A stretch of 14,834 nt of DNA, taken from NCBI GenBank assembly GCA_030448225.1, contig JAUJNJ010000111.1, positions 1-14,834 of the forward strand, written 5' to 3'. Positions 1-6,856 of this stretch are shown here, one piece after another. Positions within the stretch are counted from its first letter, which is position 1. Every line of letters begins with the position of its first letter. A program made the translations under genes and the position numbers. A model generated the notes under the pieces. The model was not told the DNA's origin. It did not search any database and saw only the letters and a program-made list of their open reading frames with translations. This stretch comes from Phycisphaerae bacterium. Its GTDB lineage: Bacteria > Planctomycetota > Phycisphaerae > Tepidisphaerales > Tepidisphaeraceae.

Positions 1-1
1 C

Positions 2-202
2 TGCCGGTTCTACGACCACCCGCTGATCCGCGAGCTGTTCCCCGAGGGCGACGACCACGCCCAGGGCGAGTGGACGTGGCGCCTGCTCAAGGGCGGCAAG
101 ACGCAGAAGAACGAGGACGCCCCGGAGGTCCTGCTCATCAACGGCCCGAGCCTCGCGGCCGCGGCCGCGGCGCCCGTGCCGGCGGGGGTCGCGGCGGCAT
201 AG
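2..202 (+). CDS. C-terminal end of an unrecognised protein, cut by window edge
   Basis: An open frame enters from the left edge in phase 2 and ends at TAG (200-202), giving the last 66 residues of a longer protein. It starts CRFYDHPLIRELFPEGDDHA and ends in an Ala/Pro/Val-rich tail. Codon third positions are almost all G or C, as in the intact genes here, which supports real coding. I do not recognise the family. It is 13 bases from the resolvase start on the same strand, so the two are probably co-transcribed, and by position it may be a phage replication, recombination or structural gene. The TAG looks like a true stop: the same frame beyond it gives no coherent protein. Confidence 0.6.
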   Translation, partial: CRFYDHPLIRELFPEGDDHAQGEWTWRLLKGGKTQKNEDAPEVLLINGPSLAAAAAAPVPAGVAAA

Positions 203-215
203 CGTCTAGCGCGGC
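202..215 (+). promoter_or_regulatory. GCGTCTAGCG motif 4 bases before the resolvase start
   Basis: GCGTCTAGCG lies at 202-211, followed by CGGC and then ATG at 216. The same 10 bases lie at 10650-10659 before the tape measure start, with the same 4-base spacing. Neither gene has a good Shine-Dalgarno sequence. Its role (translation signal, late-gene promoter or chance) is unknown. Confidence 0.35.
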
Positions 216-743
216 ATGGGCAAGGCACACCAAGGCAGGGGGCTCGAGTCGTGCGTCGGGGTCAGCCAGCGCGGTATCGTCGCCGTCGAGAAGATGGAGG
301 CGTTCGCGAAGTGGAAGTTCAACTCCAAGACGCGCAAGGTCGAGCTGACGGCGGAGGCGGGCCCGGTCGACTGGGTCGGTACGGTCTGCGGGACTGGCCG
401 CTCGATCCACTTCGACACGAAGGAGGGGTCGATCCCGACCCGCTTCGACATCCGGCCCGTGCTGACCGACAAGCAGCGCAAGCACCTGATCACGCAGGGC
501 CGCGCCGGCGCGATCGCGGGGCTGCTGATCGAGGCGAAGCACCCGAGCCGCCAGCGGTTCTTCTGGCTCCCGTGGGAGGCGCTGGTGGTCGACGAGGCGT
601 CGGTGAAGTGGGAGGACCCGCGGCTCGTCGACCTGGGCAGCGCCCGCGGGCCGATCGACTTCCGCCGGATCCCGGGCGTCGTGCCGCCGCCGGCCGCAGG
701 AGGCGCGGTATACACGCAGCCATGCGCCACCGATCCGCACTGA
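216..743 (+). CDS. RecU-like Holliday junction resolvase (PD-(D/E)xK nuclease)
   Basis: This 175-residue protein matches the RecU pattern. It has an N-terminal GRGLE (residues 7-11), an acidic VDWVG (D52), the active-site strand IHFDTKEG (D67-x-K69, where RecU has E/D-x-K), then a conserved Gln (Q87) and helix DKQRKHLITQ, a hydrophobic strand GAIAGLLIEA (98-107) and an aromatic strand FFWLPWEAL (115-123). RecU resolves four-way DNA junctions and is known from Firmicutes and their phages; the length is near normal. I infer a role in recombination or concatemer processing for a phage-like element. The start is the first ATG after the upstream TAG; no strong Shine-Dalgarno is present, but the GCGTCTAGCG motif is. 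It is intact, unlike most genes to its right. The assignment is by motif only; another PD-(D/E)xK nuclease is possible. Confidence 0.68.
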   Translation: MGKAHQGRGLESCVGVSQRGIVAVEKMEAFAKWKFNSKTRKVELTAEAGPVDWVGTVCGTGRSIHFDTKEGSIPTRFDIRPVLTDKQRKHLITQGRAGAIAGLLIEAKHPSRQRFFWLPWEALVVDEASVKWEDPRLVDLGSARGPIDFRRIPGVVPPPAAGGAVYTQPCATDPH

Positions 744-784
744 GCGCGGCGGCGCGTCGCGCGGCCACGATGGTGGGAGTGGAT

Positions 785-1186
785 CTATGCTTCAGTAGTC
801 AAGACACCGTCGCCCGCGCCAGACTCGTTCCCGCGTACCCCGCCGCGCGCACCGCGCCAGTCGCCCCGCTCGCGTCGCTCCACCTCCCGCGCCGCCTCGA
901 TCTGCTTCTGCGCCCACGGCAGCTCCCGCTCCCGCAGCCCCGCCTTCTTCGTCGGCTCCGCCAGCGGGCGGTAGAGCCGCGGCAGGCGGCGGTGCACGTC
1001 GTCGACCACGTCCGCCACGTGCGCCACCGACTGCCACGCGCGGCACACGTTCAGCAGCAGCGGGTCGTCGTCGGGGAAGCCGGCGTCGCGGCAGCGGCGG
1101 TACAGGCGCAGGTCGTAATCGAGCACCAGCGCGACGCGCCGCCGCAACCGTTCGACCTGGCCGCGAGTGAGGTCGGAGGAGTCCAT
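785..1186 (-). CDS. Conserved-looking hypothetical protein, 133 aa
   Basis: Unrecognised. It starts with ATG at 1186 (MDSSDLTRGQVERLRRRVAL) with a short AGG-type Shine-Dalgarno directly upstream, and ends tail to tail with the resolvase gene 41 bases away. It appears fully helical and charged, with no signal peptide or membrane segment. A core at about residues 5-65 (LTRGQVERLRRRV, then LYRRCRDAGFPDDDPLLLNV, then SVAHVADVVDDVHRR) looks like a small helical-bundle domain; the C-terminal third is Arg/Gly-rich and low complexity. Short cytoplasmic proteins with an LT..Q...LR and FP.DDPL pattern are common in Gemmata-type genomes; that is recollection, not a search result. Codon use fits the window. 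Confidence 0.6.
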   Translation of the reverse strand: MDSSDLTRGQVERLRRRVALVLDYDLRLYRRCRDAGFPDDDPLLLNVCRAWQSVAHVADVVDDVHRRLPRLYRPLAEPTKKAGLRERELPWAQKQIEAAREVERRERGDWRGARGGVRGNESGAGDGVLTTEA

Positions 1187-1364
1187 CCTGGGGAGTCTAC
1201 GGCTGGCCGCCTCCGCCGTGAGCGACGCGTCGTCCCGGGTTTGTTCAACGCTGAACCTGCGCGGTCACGGGCTCGCCGCACTCGTGGCGTGACGGGGTTC
1301 CGGCCGTTGCATGTGCCGCGGGGATCGGACCCCTGACCGAGCAGTTCAAAGGGATCAAGCACAC

Positions 1365-1622
1365 ATGAGTAACGTGCGTAACGCGCCGGTGGAACCGGCC
1401 GCCCAGGGGGAGTCTCGATCGTTACCGAAAGAGTTTTAGGGGGATGCCGAGAAGTTGGGGGCGCTGCAGGCGGCGTCGGCGCGTCACCTCGCGAACCTGC
1501 TTACCTACGTCCTGAGCGCCGACGAGGCGGAACTGCGGGCGGTCATGGACGTGATCGAGGGGCGCGCGCCCCGCCCGCGCAAGGGCGGCGACGGGAACGG
1601 CAAAGCGGAGGCGACGCCATGA
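1365..1622 (+). pseudogene. Small hypothetical gene with in-frame amber at codon 25
   Basis: ATG at 1365 follows AAAGGG (about 11 bases upstream) and opens MSNVRNAPVEPAAQGESRSL, then PKEF and TAG at 1437-1439. The same frame then continues without a break: GDAEKLGALQAASARHLANL, LTYVLSADEAELRAVMDVIE and a Lys/Gly-rich tail to TGA at 1620. Read through, it is 85 codons with one internal amber, and the part after it is clearly protein-like (amphipathic helices, high GC3). A CAG-to-TAG change would explain it. Alternatives are a shorter product from the in-frame TTG at 1455, or amber suppression. The stop overlaps the next start in an ATGA (1619-1622), a sign of translational coupling in the ancestral operon. 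Function unknown. Confidence 0.5.
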
Positions 1623-2075
1623 CCGCGCTATCCCACGCATTGAGCTGCTCGACGAGGCCCGCCTCGACCTGAGCCGCTCCACGGCCGCCGCCAACGCGAT
1701 CGGAGCGGTCGCGGTCGGATCGAACCTGGTGCACTGGTGCGCACGCTTTACGCGGGGGTGGCCGCGAGCGGCACCCGGTCGGACGGGTACGCGAACGTCG
1801 TGCTCTCGTCGCTCAAGAGCGTGATCGGGTCCGAGCTCAAGCGCAAGGCGATGGGCGACTTCGTGCCCGGCGTGAACATCCTGATCGGCCTGGCGGAGGA
1901 CTCGCTGGCGGCGTGGAAGTCGATCGAGATGGTCGGGAGCGGCGCGGCCGAGATGAGCACGCTCGCGAACAGCCTCGACACGAAGATCGCCGCCGCGAGG
2001 AAGGAGCTGGAAAGGCTGGGGCGTGACCCCGCAAACACCGTCACCGAGGCGCAGCGCGCGGCACGGACCGCTTGA
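1619..2075 (+). pseudogene. Hypothetical helical protein, broken by two frameshifts
   Basis: ATG at 1619 overlaps the preceding stop. The first codons (MTALSHA) are in phase 2. The protein then continues in phase 1 as IELLDEARLDLSRSTAAANA and IGAVAVGSNLV, and from about 1732 in phase 0 as VRTLYAGVAASGTRSDGYAN through VPGVNILIGLAEDSLAAWKS to TGA at 2073. Each piece is protein-like in only one phase, so two indels (near 1640 and 1730) separate them. The longest intact part, from GTG 1737, encodes 112 residues. The joined product of about 150 residues is helical, with a C-terminal coiled-coil-like stretch (DTKIAAARKELERLG). I do not recognise the family. It may be a decayed gene, or the indels may be local sequence errors. 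Confidence 0.5.
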
Positions 2076-2178
2076 GCCAGGGGATCACGGTCGGTGAGAA
2101 CGCCGCACGCCGGACGTGGTCGAGGGATGAAGCCCGGGCTACGCCGTCAGCGAGCACCACCTGCCCGGGCTGGTCGAG

Positions 2179-2361
2179 ATGCACGCGGTGCTGCTCGTCG
2201 AGCCGCACACGCAGCACGTCGCGTGGTGCCGCGACGGGGACGGGCCGGACGAGGCGTACCGCGTGGCCCGCGAGCTGGCGGCTAAGGTGGGGGCGGGCGC
2301 GGAGCTCGAACCCCCGACGCCCAGCCCGACGGCGGCCGCGACGGCGGCGGCGCGGCGGTGA
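2179..2361 (+). CDS. Small hypothetical protein, 60 aa; paralogue of the fragment at 6857
   Basis: ATG at 2179 opens MHAVLLVEPHTQHVAWCRDG, then DGPDEAYRVARELAAKVG and a Pro/Thr/Ala tail ending at TGA 2359. The fold looks like a short beta strand, a HTQHVAWCRDGD loop and one helix. The frame is open upstream to a stop at 2128 (SPGYAVSEHHLPGLVE precedes the Met), so the true N terminus may be longer, perhaps from ATG 2127 if one base has been lost. Its middle is nearly identical at DNA level to 6857-6944, so it belongs to a repeated small family. The function is unknown. The stop overlaps a downstream GTG in a GTGA. Confidence 0.5.
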   Translation: MHAVLLVEPHTQHVAWCRDGDGPDEAYRVARELAAKVGAGAELEPPTPSPTAAATAAARR

Positions 2362-2480
2362 GGCCGCTCCTCCTCATCCGGGGCACCGTCAACGCGGGCC
2401 GGCCTCGGCGTCTACTAGGGGACGTGCGGCGGCCGCGGGGGACGTCGCGTCGAGGGGTGTTCCGGGGGAAGGCGGGGCGC

Positions 2481-2714
2481 GTGACAGAGCACGGGGACGA
2501 TCGGTTGACCGCGACGGCGCGGACGGCGGCGGCGCAGGTGTTCTCGCCCACCTGGTCGGTGACTATCGCGCTCGTGGCGTGCGTGGCGACCCACTTGTGG
2601 GCCGAGGGCAACCCGCCGACGTCGGAGCTACCGCATCCCGCCTGCGTCCCCGGCCATTGCGATCGACATGTAATGGACGGATGCAAAACCTCGCACTCGT
2701 GCCTTCGTCCGTGA
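2481..2714 (+). CDS. Possible small single-span membrane protein, Cys-rich tail
   Basis: Unrecognised. GTG at 2481 follows a purine-rich GGGGGAAGG by about 9 bases and encodes 77 residues. Residues 1-25 are polar, about 26-40 (WSVTIALVACVATHLW) form one hydrophobic segment, and the tail carries four Cys with several His (pattern ACxxxxC, then DGC, then HSC). High GC3 over the first 55 codons supports translation. The same frame extends upstream to GTG 2358, which overlaps the previous stop, but that extension is almost only Arg, Gly and Pro and looks untranslated. A membrane or metal-binding role can be guessed from composition but is not shown. Confidence 0.35.
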   Translation: MTEHGDDRLTATARTAAAQVFSPTWSVTIALVACVATHLWAEGNPPTSELPHPACVPGHCDRHVMDGCKTSHSCLRP

Positions 2715-3066
2715 GGCCGCACCACCCCGCGGACGGCGGGACATATCCCATTCCGATCTACGCGGTGCGGGAGGTGTCGCGACGACCCGCGAGCGACTGG
2801 TCCAGGTCGCGGGTCGGATGCTGACGAACCGCCGGCCGACGCTCCCGTACCCGTGTTAACGGTCGCGCTGGAGCAACGGGGATCGCTCGACCTCGATTTA
2901 CGGTACTATGGAGTTGCGGCCGGAGCGGTCGCGGGGTTCTGGGGCCGCGGGGTAGATCCGTTCCCACCATCTCATCTCCAGGGCCAAGCGCCGGCGCGGA
3001 CCGTGCGTCGAAGCACGCGTCCACCCGGTGCGCTGACGGAACGCCACCACGTATCGAGGTACAGGC
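2715..3066. other. Intergenic leader before the first PEP-CTERM gene
   Basis: No convincing gene lies in these 352 bases. They hold a perfect 10-base-pair hairpin (2783-2816), a TACTAT resembling a -10 box at 2904-2909 without a matching -35, and CGAGGT at 3055-3060, a good ribosome binding site 6 bases before ATG 3067. Confidence 0.4.
2783..2816. repeat. Inverted repeat, 10-bp perfect stem
   Basis: CGACCCGCGA at 2783-2792 pairs with TCGCGGGTCG at 2807-2816 around a 14-base loop. No T-run follows on either strand, so it is not a standard terminator. It sits between the small-gene run and the PEP-CTERM genes and could be an operator or a Rho-independent-like barrier. Confidence 0.4.
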
Positions 3067-4203
3067 ATGCAGCGGAAGATGTGGATCGCAGTACTCGCCG
3101 CCGCCGCGGTGACGGCGCTCGGTTCGCCGACGCGGGCACTCGCCGCGGACGTCGCTTACGACAACGTGACCCAGTCCCTCGGAGCCGCGTACCTGAACGG
3201 CGGCGCCACCGACGTCGGCGGCAACCGGATCACGCACATGGTGATGGAGGACATCACCCCCGACCCCGCCCAGGCCGGGCGCACCGTCAGCCAGGTCGTC
3301 TTCACGGCCGCCAACTTCAACGCCACGGCCGTGACCGCCCGGGCGCGCATCGGCTTCTGGCGGGCCGACGGGTTCAACGGCTCGCCCCGCACCTTCATCG
3401 GGGCGCACCAGTACCTCGCGACGAACCTCGAGCCCAACAGCTCCTTCCTGCTCAGCTTCGTGCCCAGCGACTTCACGCTCCCGTCGGGGACCTTCTGGGC
3501 CGGGGTGGCGTTCGACGACGACTTCGGCTCGACCGGGGCGACGGAGGCCCAGTTGAACCGGTTCGGCCAAGCCTTCTTCGGCCCCGGCACGGTCGGCTCG
3601 ACGTCGCCGAAGATCTTCCGCACCGCCGGTGCCGGCGACTTCACCGGCATCTCGGGTTTCTCCGGGACGATGGAGAACTACGAGCCGCCCATAGGCCTGG
3701 GCTGGCGGTTCGAGACGACGGTCCCGGAGCCCGGGGGCCTGGCCCTGCTGGGCGTCCTCCTCGCCTGCGGACTCGGCGGCCGGCCGCGGCGCCCACGTGT
3801 CACGAAGCAAGGCCGCAAGCCAGTCGGCGTGGGAATCCGTCCCGCATCTCCGCGCACGGCACCCGGGGCGGCCTCGCTGATGCTGGCTTGCCTCTGCCTC
3901 GGCGTCTGCTCCGCGAGCGACGCGCGCGCGGACGCGTTCACGTGGAAGGGAGAGGAGTCTCGAACTACTGGCACGACACGACGGGGAACTGGCCGTTGCC
4001 GGCGAACTGGTTTGATCCGCCGACCTACTACCCGGGCTACTACTTCTTCAGGACAGACACCTGTTCGGGCCGGGCGCTCAGCGCTCCAATGTGGTCATCG
4101 GCAGCGGGCTCACGATCGCGCGCATCGATTACACGGCGCCCGGTTACTCGCTGACGGTGAACGCCAACACCGTGATCATCGACGGCATCACCGCGACCTA
4201 TGA
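3067..4203 (+). CDS. PEP-CTERM exported protein 1, natural stop missing
   Basis: ATG at 3067 follows CGAGGT by 6 bases. Residues 1-26 are a signal peptide (MQRKMWIAVLAAAAVTALGS, cleavage near ALA/AD). The mature part (28-218) is a beta-rich extracellular domain with the pattern of a planctomycete/cyanobacterial PEP-CTERM group (AYLNGGATDVGGNRITHMV, then FTAANFNATAVTARARIGFW, then FWAGVAFDDDFGSTGATEAQ). Residues 219-245 are the sorting signal: VPEP, helix GGLALLGVLLACGLGG, then RPRRPR. Such signals are cut by exosortase for surface anchoring. Normally the protein would stop here, near 3801, but no stop occurs. The frame runs on for 130 codons: first into a second signal-peptide-like segment in the same phase (about 3829-3940), then into an Arg/Thr-rich out-of-frame stretch to 4203. 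The lost stop, or a missing segment, is the oddity; the first 245 residues are secure. Confidence 0.75.
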   Translation: MQRKMWIAVLAAAAVTALGSPTRALAADVAYDNVTQSLGAAYLNGGATDVGGNRITHMVMEDITPDPAQAGRTVSQVVFTAANFNATAVTARARIGFWRADGFNGSPRTFIGAHQYLATNLEPNSSFLLSFVPSDFTLPSGTFWAGVAFDDDFGSTGATEAQLNRFGQAFFGPGTVGSTSPKIFRTAGAGDFTGISGFSGTMENYEPPIGLGWRFETTVPEPGGLALLGVLLACGLGGRPRRPRVTKQGRKPVGVGIRPASPRTAPGAASLMLACLCLGVCSASDARADAFTWKGEESRTTGTTRRGTGRCRRTGLIRRPTTRATTSSGQTPVRAGRSALQCGHRQRAHDRAHRLHGARLLADGERQHRDHRRHHRDL

Positions 4204-5314
4204 GAATGCGCCGGACCTCGCCGTGAACGGCAGCGGCCTCTACCTGGGTGGCGCGTCCACGGTGAGGAACCTGACGGGCTCGCGGTTCGTCTTCGCCTTC
4301 GATAGCCGGGCGAACCTCACGGTGGTGGGGCCGGCCGGCAACTTCGGCGGGATGTTGGCCGATACGGAACCGGGCGCAATGGCCGGTCCGGTCCTCTCGC
4401 TGACGATCGGCGACGGCACCCACGCGGCGAGCCTCACGTTGACCCCGAACGTCCCTTATTACCCTGAAGCCGCCAATACCTATTCGGGGACGACGCTGGT
4501 GCGAGCCAACGCCACGCTGGTCAGCGGTTCCAGCGTCGCGCTGTCCCCCTCGTCGGCCCACGTCGTCAACGGCACGCTGACTCTGGCGACCGGCTCCCCC
4601 GTCGTGGGTTCCCTTTCCGGCGCGGGCACGGTGAACCTCGGCAGCAACACCCTGACGGTGAACAACGGCGGCACCTTTGGCGGGTCGGTGGGTGGTGCCG
4701 GGAGGCTGAGAGTTGCGGGCGGACGATTGGCGCTGAACGAGGCTTCCGTCTCCAACGCGGTTCAGTTGACCGGAGGATCGTTGGCCAGGGAAATGGCGGC
4801 GGGTTCGAACCTGGCCGGGTCGATCAACGTGATCAGCGCGGACGGGCCTAAGCGGACCGGCGCGACGCTCCTTTCGGGGACGGTGACCTCGGCGACGACC
4901 GTGGAAGCGAGCTTCGCCGCTACCCCGGCTTTCACGGCGACCAACGACGGCGCGAGGATCAGTGACGTGCTTAGCCTGGACGGAACGGGCACGGATACGT
5001 TCACGTTGCAGCTATCGGTGGAGGGAGTGACGGCGAGCAGTTCTCTAGGCTGGTTCGACGCCGGCAACGGTCGGTGGGTGAACGCCGTGGCCGGCAACAC
5101 GGGAGGGGCTGCGCGTTTCGTGCAGGGTGCGTGGCAGGCGGGCTTCGAACTGGGCACGTACGGGGTGGATACCACCAACAAAACGGTGTGGGCGGTCGTC
5201 AACCACAACAGCGGGTTCGCGGTCGTGCCCGAACCCGGCTCGCTCATGTCGATGTTCACAGCCTTGGCCGGTCTCGCGCTCCGACGCCGGCGGCGTCAGC
5301 GAACCCGAAAGTGA
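3829..5314 (+). pseudogene. PEP-CTERM protein 2 with autotransporter-like beta repeats, two frameshifts
   Basis: The protein is readable only across three phases. Phase 1 from about GTG 3829 gives a signal peptide (SLMLACLCLGVCSASDARADA) and FTWKG. Phase 0 (about 3950-4055) gives GVSNYWHDTTGNWPLPANWF and DPPTYYPGYYFF. Phase 2 (about 4066 to TGA 5312) gives the rest, opening at ATG 4091 if read alone. The body resembles autotransporter-associated beta-strand repeats: NTYSGTTLVRANATL, VVGSLSGAGTVNLGSNTLTV and GGSVGGAGRLRVAGGRLALN. The end is a PEP-CTERM signal at 5225-5311 (VPEPGSLMSMFTALAGLALR then Arg-rich). The FTW.G...YWhdttGNW opening is typical of such secreted beta-helix proteins. The phase-2 part is 407 codons with no break, so decay is recent or the indels are sequence errors. 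A surface-layer or matrix role is inferred. Confidence 0.65.
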
Positions 5315-5618
5315 GCGCTCGCACGCCACGGCCGCTGAGTCGAGGTCGGCCGTCCGACCCGCGCTGAATTCGGATTGCAAGGATTTAGCGCGGCCGCTTT
5401 TGACACGTCGAACCCCTCCCAGTAAGGTCGCCGCCCTCACGCCTTCGAAGCGGACTTGGGCTGTGTCCGCGTCCCATCGCGGTTGATGTCGAAGCCGGGG
5501 TTGGTCGTGCCTGCCAAAGTTGGGTTGCAACGGGGATGCGCGCGGCCGGAGCCGCGCCGGTTGCAGTCGGACCGCGTTCCGCTTCGCCGGCCGGTGGGAG
5601 AGTCCCCGGAGTCCGAGG
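5315..5618. other. Intergenic region between PEP-CTERM genes 2 and 3
   Basis: It contains a small hairpin 30 bases after the gene 2 stop (GGTCGG 5344-5349 with CCGACC 5354-5359) that could end transcription, and the promoter candidate at 5400-5428. A minus-strand frame ending near 5437 reads TTNPGFDINRDGTRTQ, which looks like a remnant protein end but has no start or family match. Confidence 0.35.
5400..5428 (+). promoter_or_regulatory. Sigma-70-like promoter candidate for PEP-CTERM gene 3
   Basis: A perfect -35 box TTGACA (5400-5405) is followed after exactly 17 bases by TAAGGT (5423-5428), a half-matching -10 box. It would give a leader of about 190 bases before the gene 3 start. The weak -10 lowers confidence. 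Confidence 0.35.
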
Positions 5619-5630
5619 ATGGGTTGGACA

Positions 5631-6296
5631 ATGCGTCCGTACGTTCTTCTCGCCGCCGCCGTTGTCGTGGGCTCGTCGGTGCCCGCGTTTGCCGGCTACA
5701 CCTTCACGACCAACGCCGACACGTTCAACAACACCGACACCCCCCCGTCTGGCCGGAGCGTCGGCGACCTGTTCGCCGTCAACGCCGGCACCTTCGCCGC
5801 CTACGCGCCCGACACGGCCCAGGACCCGCAGATGGGCCAGTTCGACGTGCCGAACTACGGCTACACCCTCAACGCGACGGTCACCTCGATCGAGGGGCAG
5901 CGGGTCAACTACACCGGCACCTACGAGATTTTCTTCAACTTCTCCGAGACCGACACCCGCGACCCCGGCGACGTGCGCATCTCGGCCGGCGCCTTCGCCG
6001 CGTCGGCCACGTTCGCCGGGAACGGCCTCTTCACCAACCTCTCCGGCACCCTGACCCAGACGCAGGGCCCGGCCAGCCCGACGTTCCCCGACTACTTCGC
6101 CCGCTACGGCAACAACCCGATCGAGCTGGCCGCCACGTACGTGGCCAACCCGGGCGGCGCCACCGGCACGCTGACCAGCACCTTCCGGCAGAACGCCGTG
6201 GTGCCCGAGCCGGCGGCCGCGGGCCTGCTGGGCGTGGGCGCGGTCGGCCTGCTGGCCCGGCGCCGGCCTCGCGCCGCGCGCTGCGCGAGGAGGTGA
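5631..6296 (+). CDS. PEP-CTERM exported protein 3, intact
   Basis: The protein is 221 residues from ATG 5631. A signal peptide covers residues 1-21 (MRPYVLLAAAVVVGSSVPAF, cleavage after AFA). A beta-rich Thr/Asn/Gly/Phe domain follows (GYTFTTNADTFNNTDT, then TGTYEIFFNFSETDTRDPG, then FAGNGLFTNLSGTLTQTQG), and the sorting signal from residue 191: VPEP, helix AAAGLLGVGAVGLLA, then RRRPRAARCARR. A second start at ATG 5619 is better spaced from GGAG (5608-5611, 7 bases) and would add MGWT; GAGGA is 11 bases from 5631. I prefer 5631 for its compact signal peptide. This is the only PEP-CTERM gene here with a single frame and a normal stop. The passenger domain is not recognised; anchoring by an exosortase elsewhere in the genome is implied. 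Its TGA overlaps GTG 6293. Confidence 0.8.
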   Translation: MRPYVLLAAAVVVGSSVPAFAGYTFTTNADTFNNTDTPPSGRSVGDLFAVNAGTFAAYAPDTAQDPQMGQFDVPNYGYTLNATVTSIEGQRVNYTGTYEIFFNFSETDTRDPGDVRISAGAFAASATFAGNGLFTNLSGTLTQTQGPASPTFPDYFARYGNNPIELAATYVANPGGATGTLTSTFRQNAVVPEPAAAGLLGVGAVGLLARRRPRAARCARR

Positions 6297-6420
6297 TCCG
6301 GGAAGTGGAGGATCGCGGGATGAATACGAGGGCGAGGGGTGGTGGCGCGGCGACCCTGCGCAGCTGAACGCGGACGAAGTGCTCGAGGTTGAGCAGCCCC
6401 GAGAAGAATCGGGGAGGTGA
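6293..6420 (+). pseudogene. Small hypothetical protein with one frameshift
   Basis: GTG at 6293 overlaps the previous stop in a GTGA. Phase 2 gives VIREVEDRG up to about 6318, then phase 1 continues as DEYEGEGWWRGDPAQLNADE and VLEVEQPREESGR to TGA 6418. The joined 42-residue product is acidic and coherent; neither phase alone is. The tail W..G..AQLNADEVLEVEQ resembles the tail WLVSEADLGQVTPDEVLTIE of the minus-strand gene at 7004-7278, so the two may be relatives. The 5' end could lie further upstream inside the PEP-CTERM tail (ALREEVIREVEDRG reads in the same phase). Function unknown. Confidence 0.35.
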
Positions 6421-6475
6421 CGCCGTCGCGGCGGTACAGCCGCGTGTTCGTGCCCCGATGCTGAAAGGTCATTAG

Positions 6476-6845
6476 GTGGTCCCGCTTTACGAACCACGCG
6501 CGCAACTCATGGGCTGGCTCGAGCCGGACCGACACATCTTCGCGTTGAACATGAACTGGGTCGCGTTCCTCCAGGACGGTCACGCGTGGTCGAGCAACAC
6601 CGGCAACTGGCTCGGCCCGGTGGACGGCTTCAACTGTCTGGACCGGGAGGGCCGGGTCGTGGCGGCGGTGGAGTCCGGGCGGGCAGGTGCAGGGTTCGGT
6701 AGCCCCGGCGACGCCGGTAAGGGCCGTGCGCCCGGTCCGGCCGCTTCACCCGCTGCACCCGGTGTCCGCCGTCCGGCCGCCCCGGCCGATGTCGCCCGTC
6801 AAAGGGTGGGCGAGGTTAGCGCTGGCCACTTGGCTCGACCAGTGA
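6476..6845 (+). pseudogene. Beta-flower-like protein with Pro/Arg/Val repeat tail, one frameshift
   Basis: GTG at 6476 follows AAAGG by 7 bases. The N-terminal half (VPLYEPRAQLMGWLEPDRHI, FALNMNWVAFLQDGHAWSSN, TGNWLGPVDGFNCLDREGRV) has the repeated short-strand pattern (G-W-L, W-V-A-F, W-L-G, C-L-D..G) of the small beta-barrel group I recall as 4-fold beta flower proteins, common in planctomycetes. At about 6668 the phase changes within GGCGGCGG, and the protein continues as WSPGGQVQGSVAPATPV, then RAVRPVRPLHPLHPVSAVRP and a closing GWARLALATWLDQ with TGA at 6843. The PVRP-type spacer and the WL.Q ending fit this group well as I remember it, so the frameshift is real or a sequence error, not the normal end. 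Unshifted, the frame runs to 6991 and fuses to the next fragment. Function of the family is unknown. Confidence 0.55.
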
Positions 6846-6856
6846 ATCTGAGGAGG

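Noticed and set aside
251..1336. Long plus-strand open frame (361 codons)
   Set aside because: It crosses the resolvase and then the antisense of the 785-1186 gene, with Arg/Ala/Pro-only composition; a GC-driven shadow.
1310..1362. Possible tRNA-like 3' part (GGGATCGGACCCCTGACC and GAGCAGTTCAAAGGG)
   Set aside because: No acceptor or anticodon arms could be paired and there is no T-loop consensus.
2758..3810. 350-codon minus-strand frame opposite PEP-CTERM gene 1
   Set aside because: The plus strand has a clear signal peptide and anchor; the minus product is Gly/Arg/Glu-rich shadow.
2853..4154. 433-codon plus-strand frame over PEP-CTERM gene 1
   Set aside because: A shadow for most of its length; only its last 40 or so codons (GVSNYWHDTTGNW) are true, as the middle phase of PEP-CTERM gene 2.
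5437..5531. Minus-strand remnant reading NPGFDINRDGTRTQ
   Set aside because: Too short, without start or family; the DINRDG resemblance to a dockerin loop is not enough.
6320..6367. 15-codon frame MNTRARGGGAATLRS with a strong GGAGG upstream
   Set aside because: It is the off-phase end of the 6293-6420 gene; the phase reading DEYEGEGWWRGDPA is the protein-like one.
6104..6583. Minus-strand frame starting MTVLEERDPVHVQRED
   Set aside because: It is antisense to the beta-flower-like gene, whose plus-strand reading matches a family pattern and has a good ribosome site.
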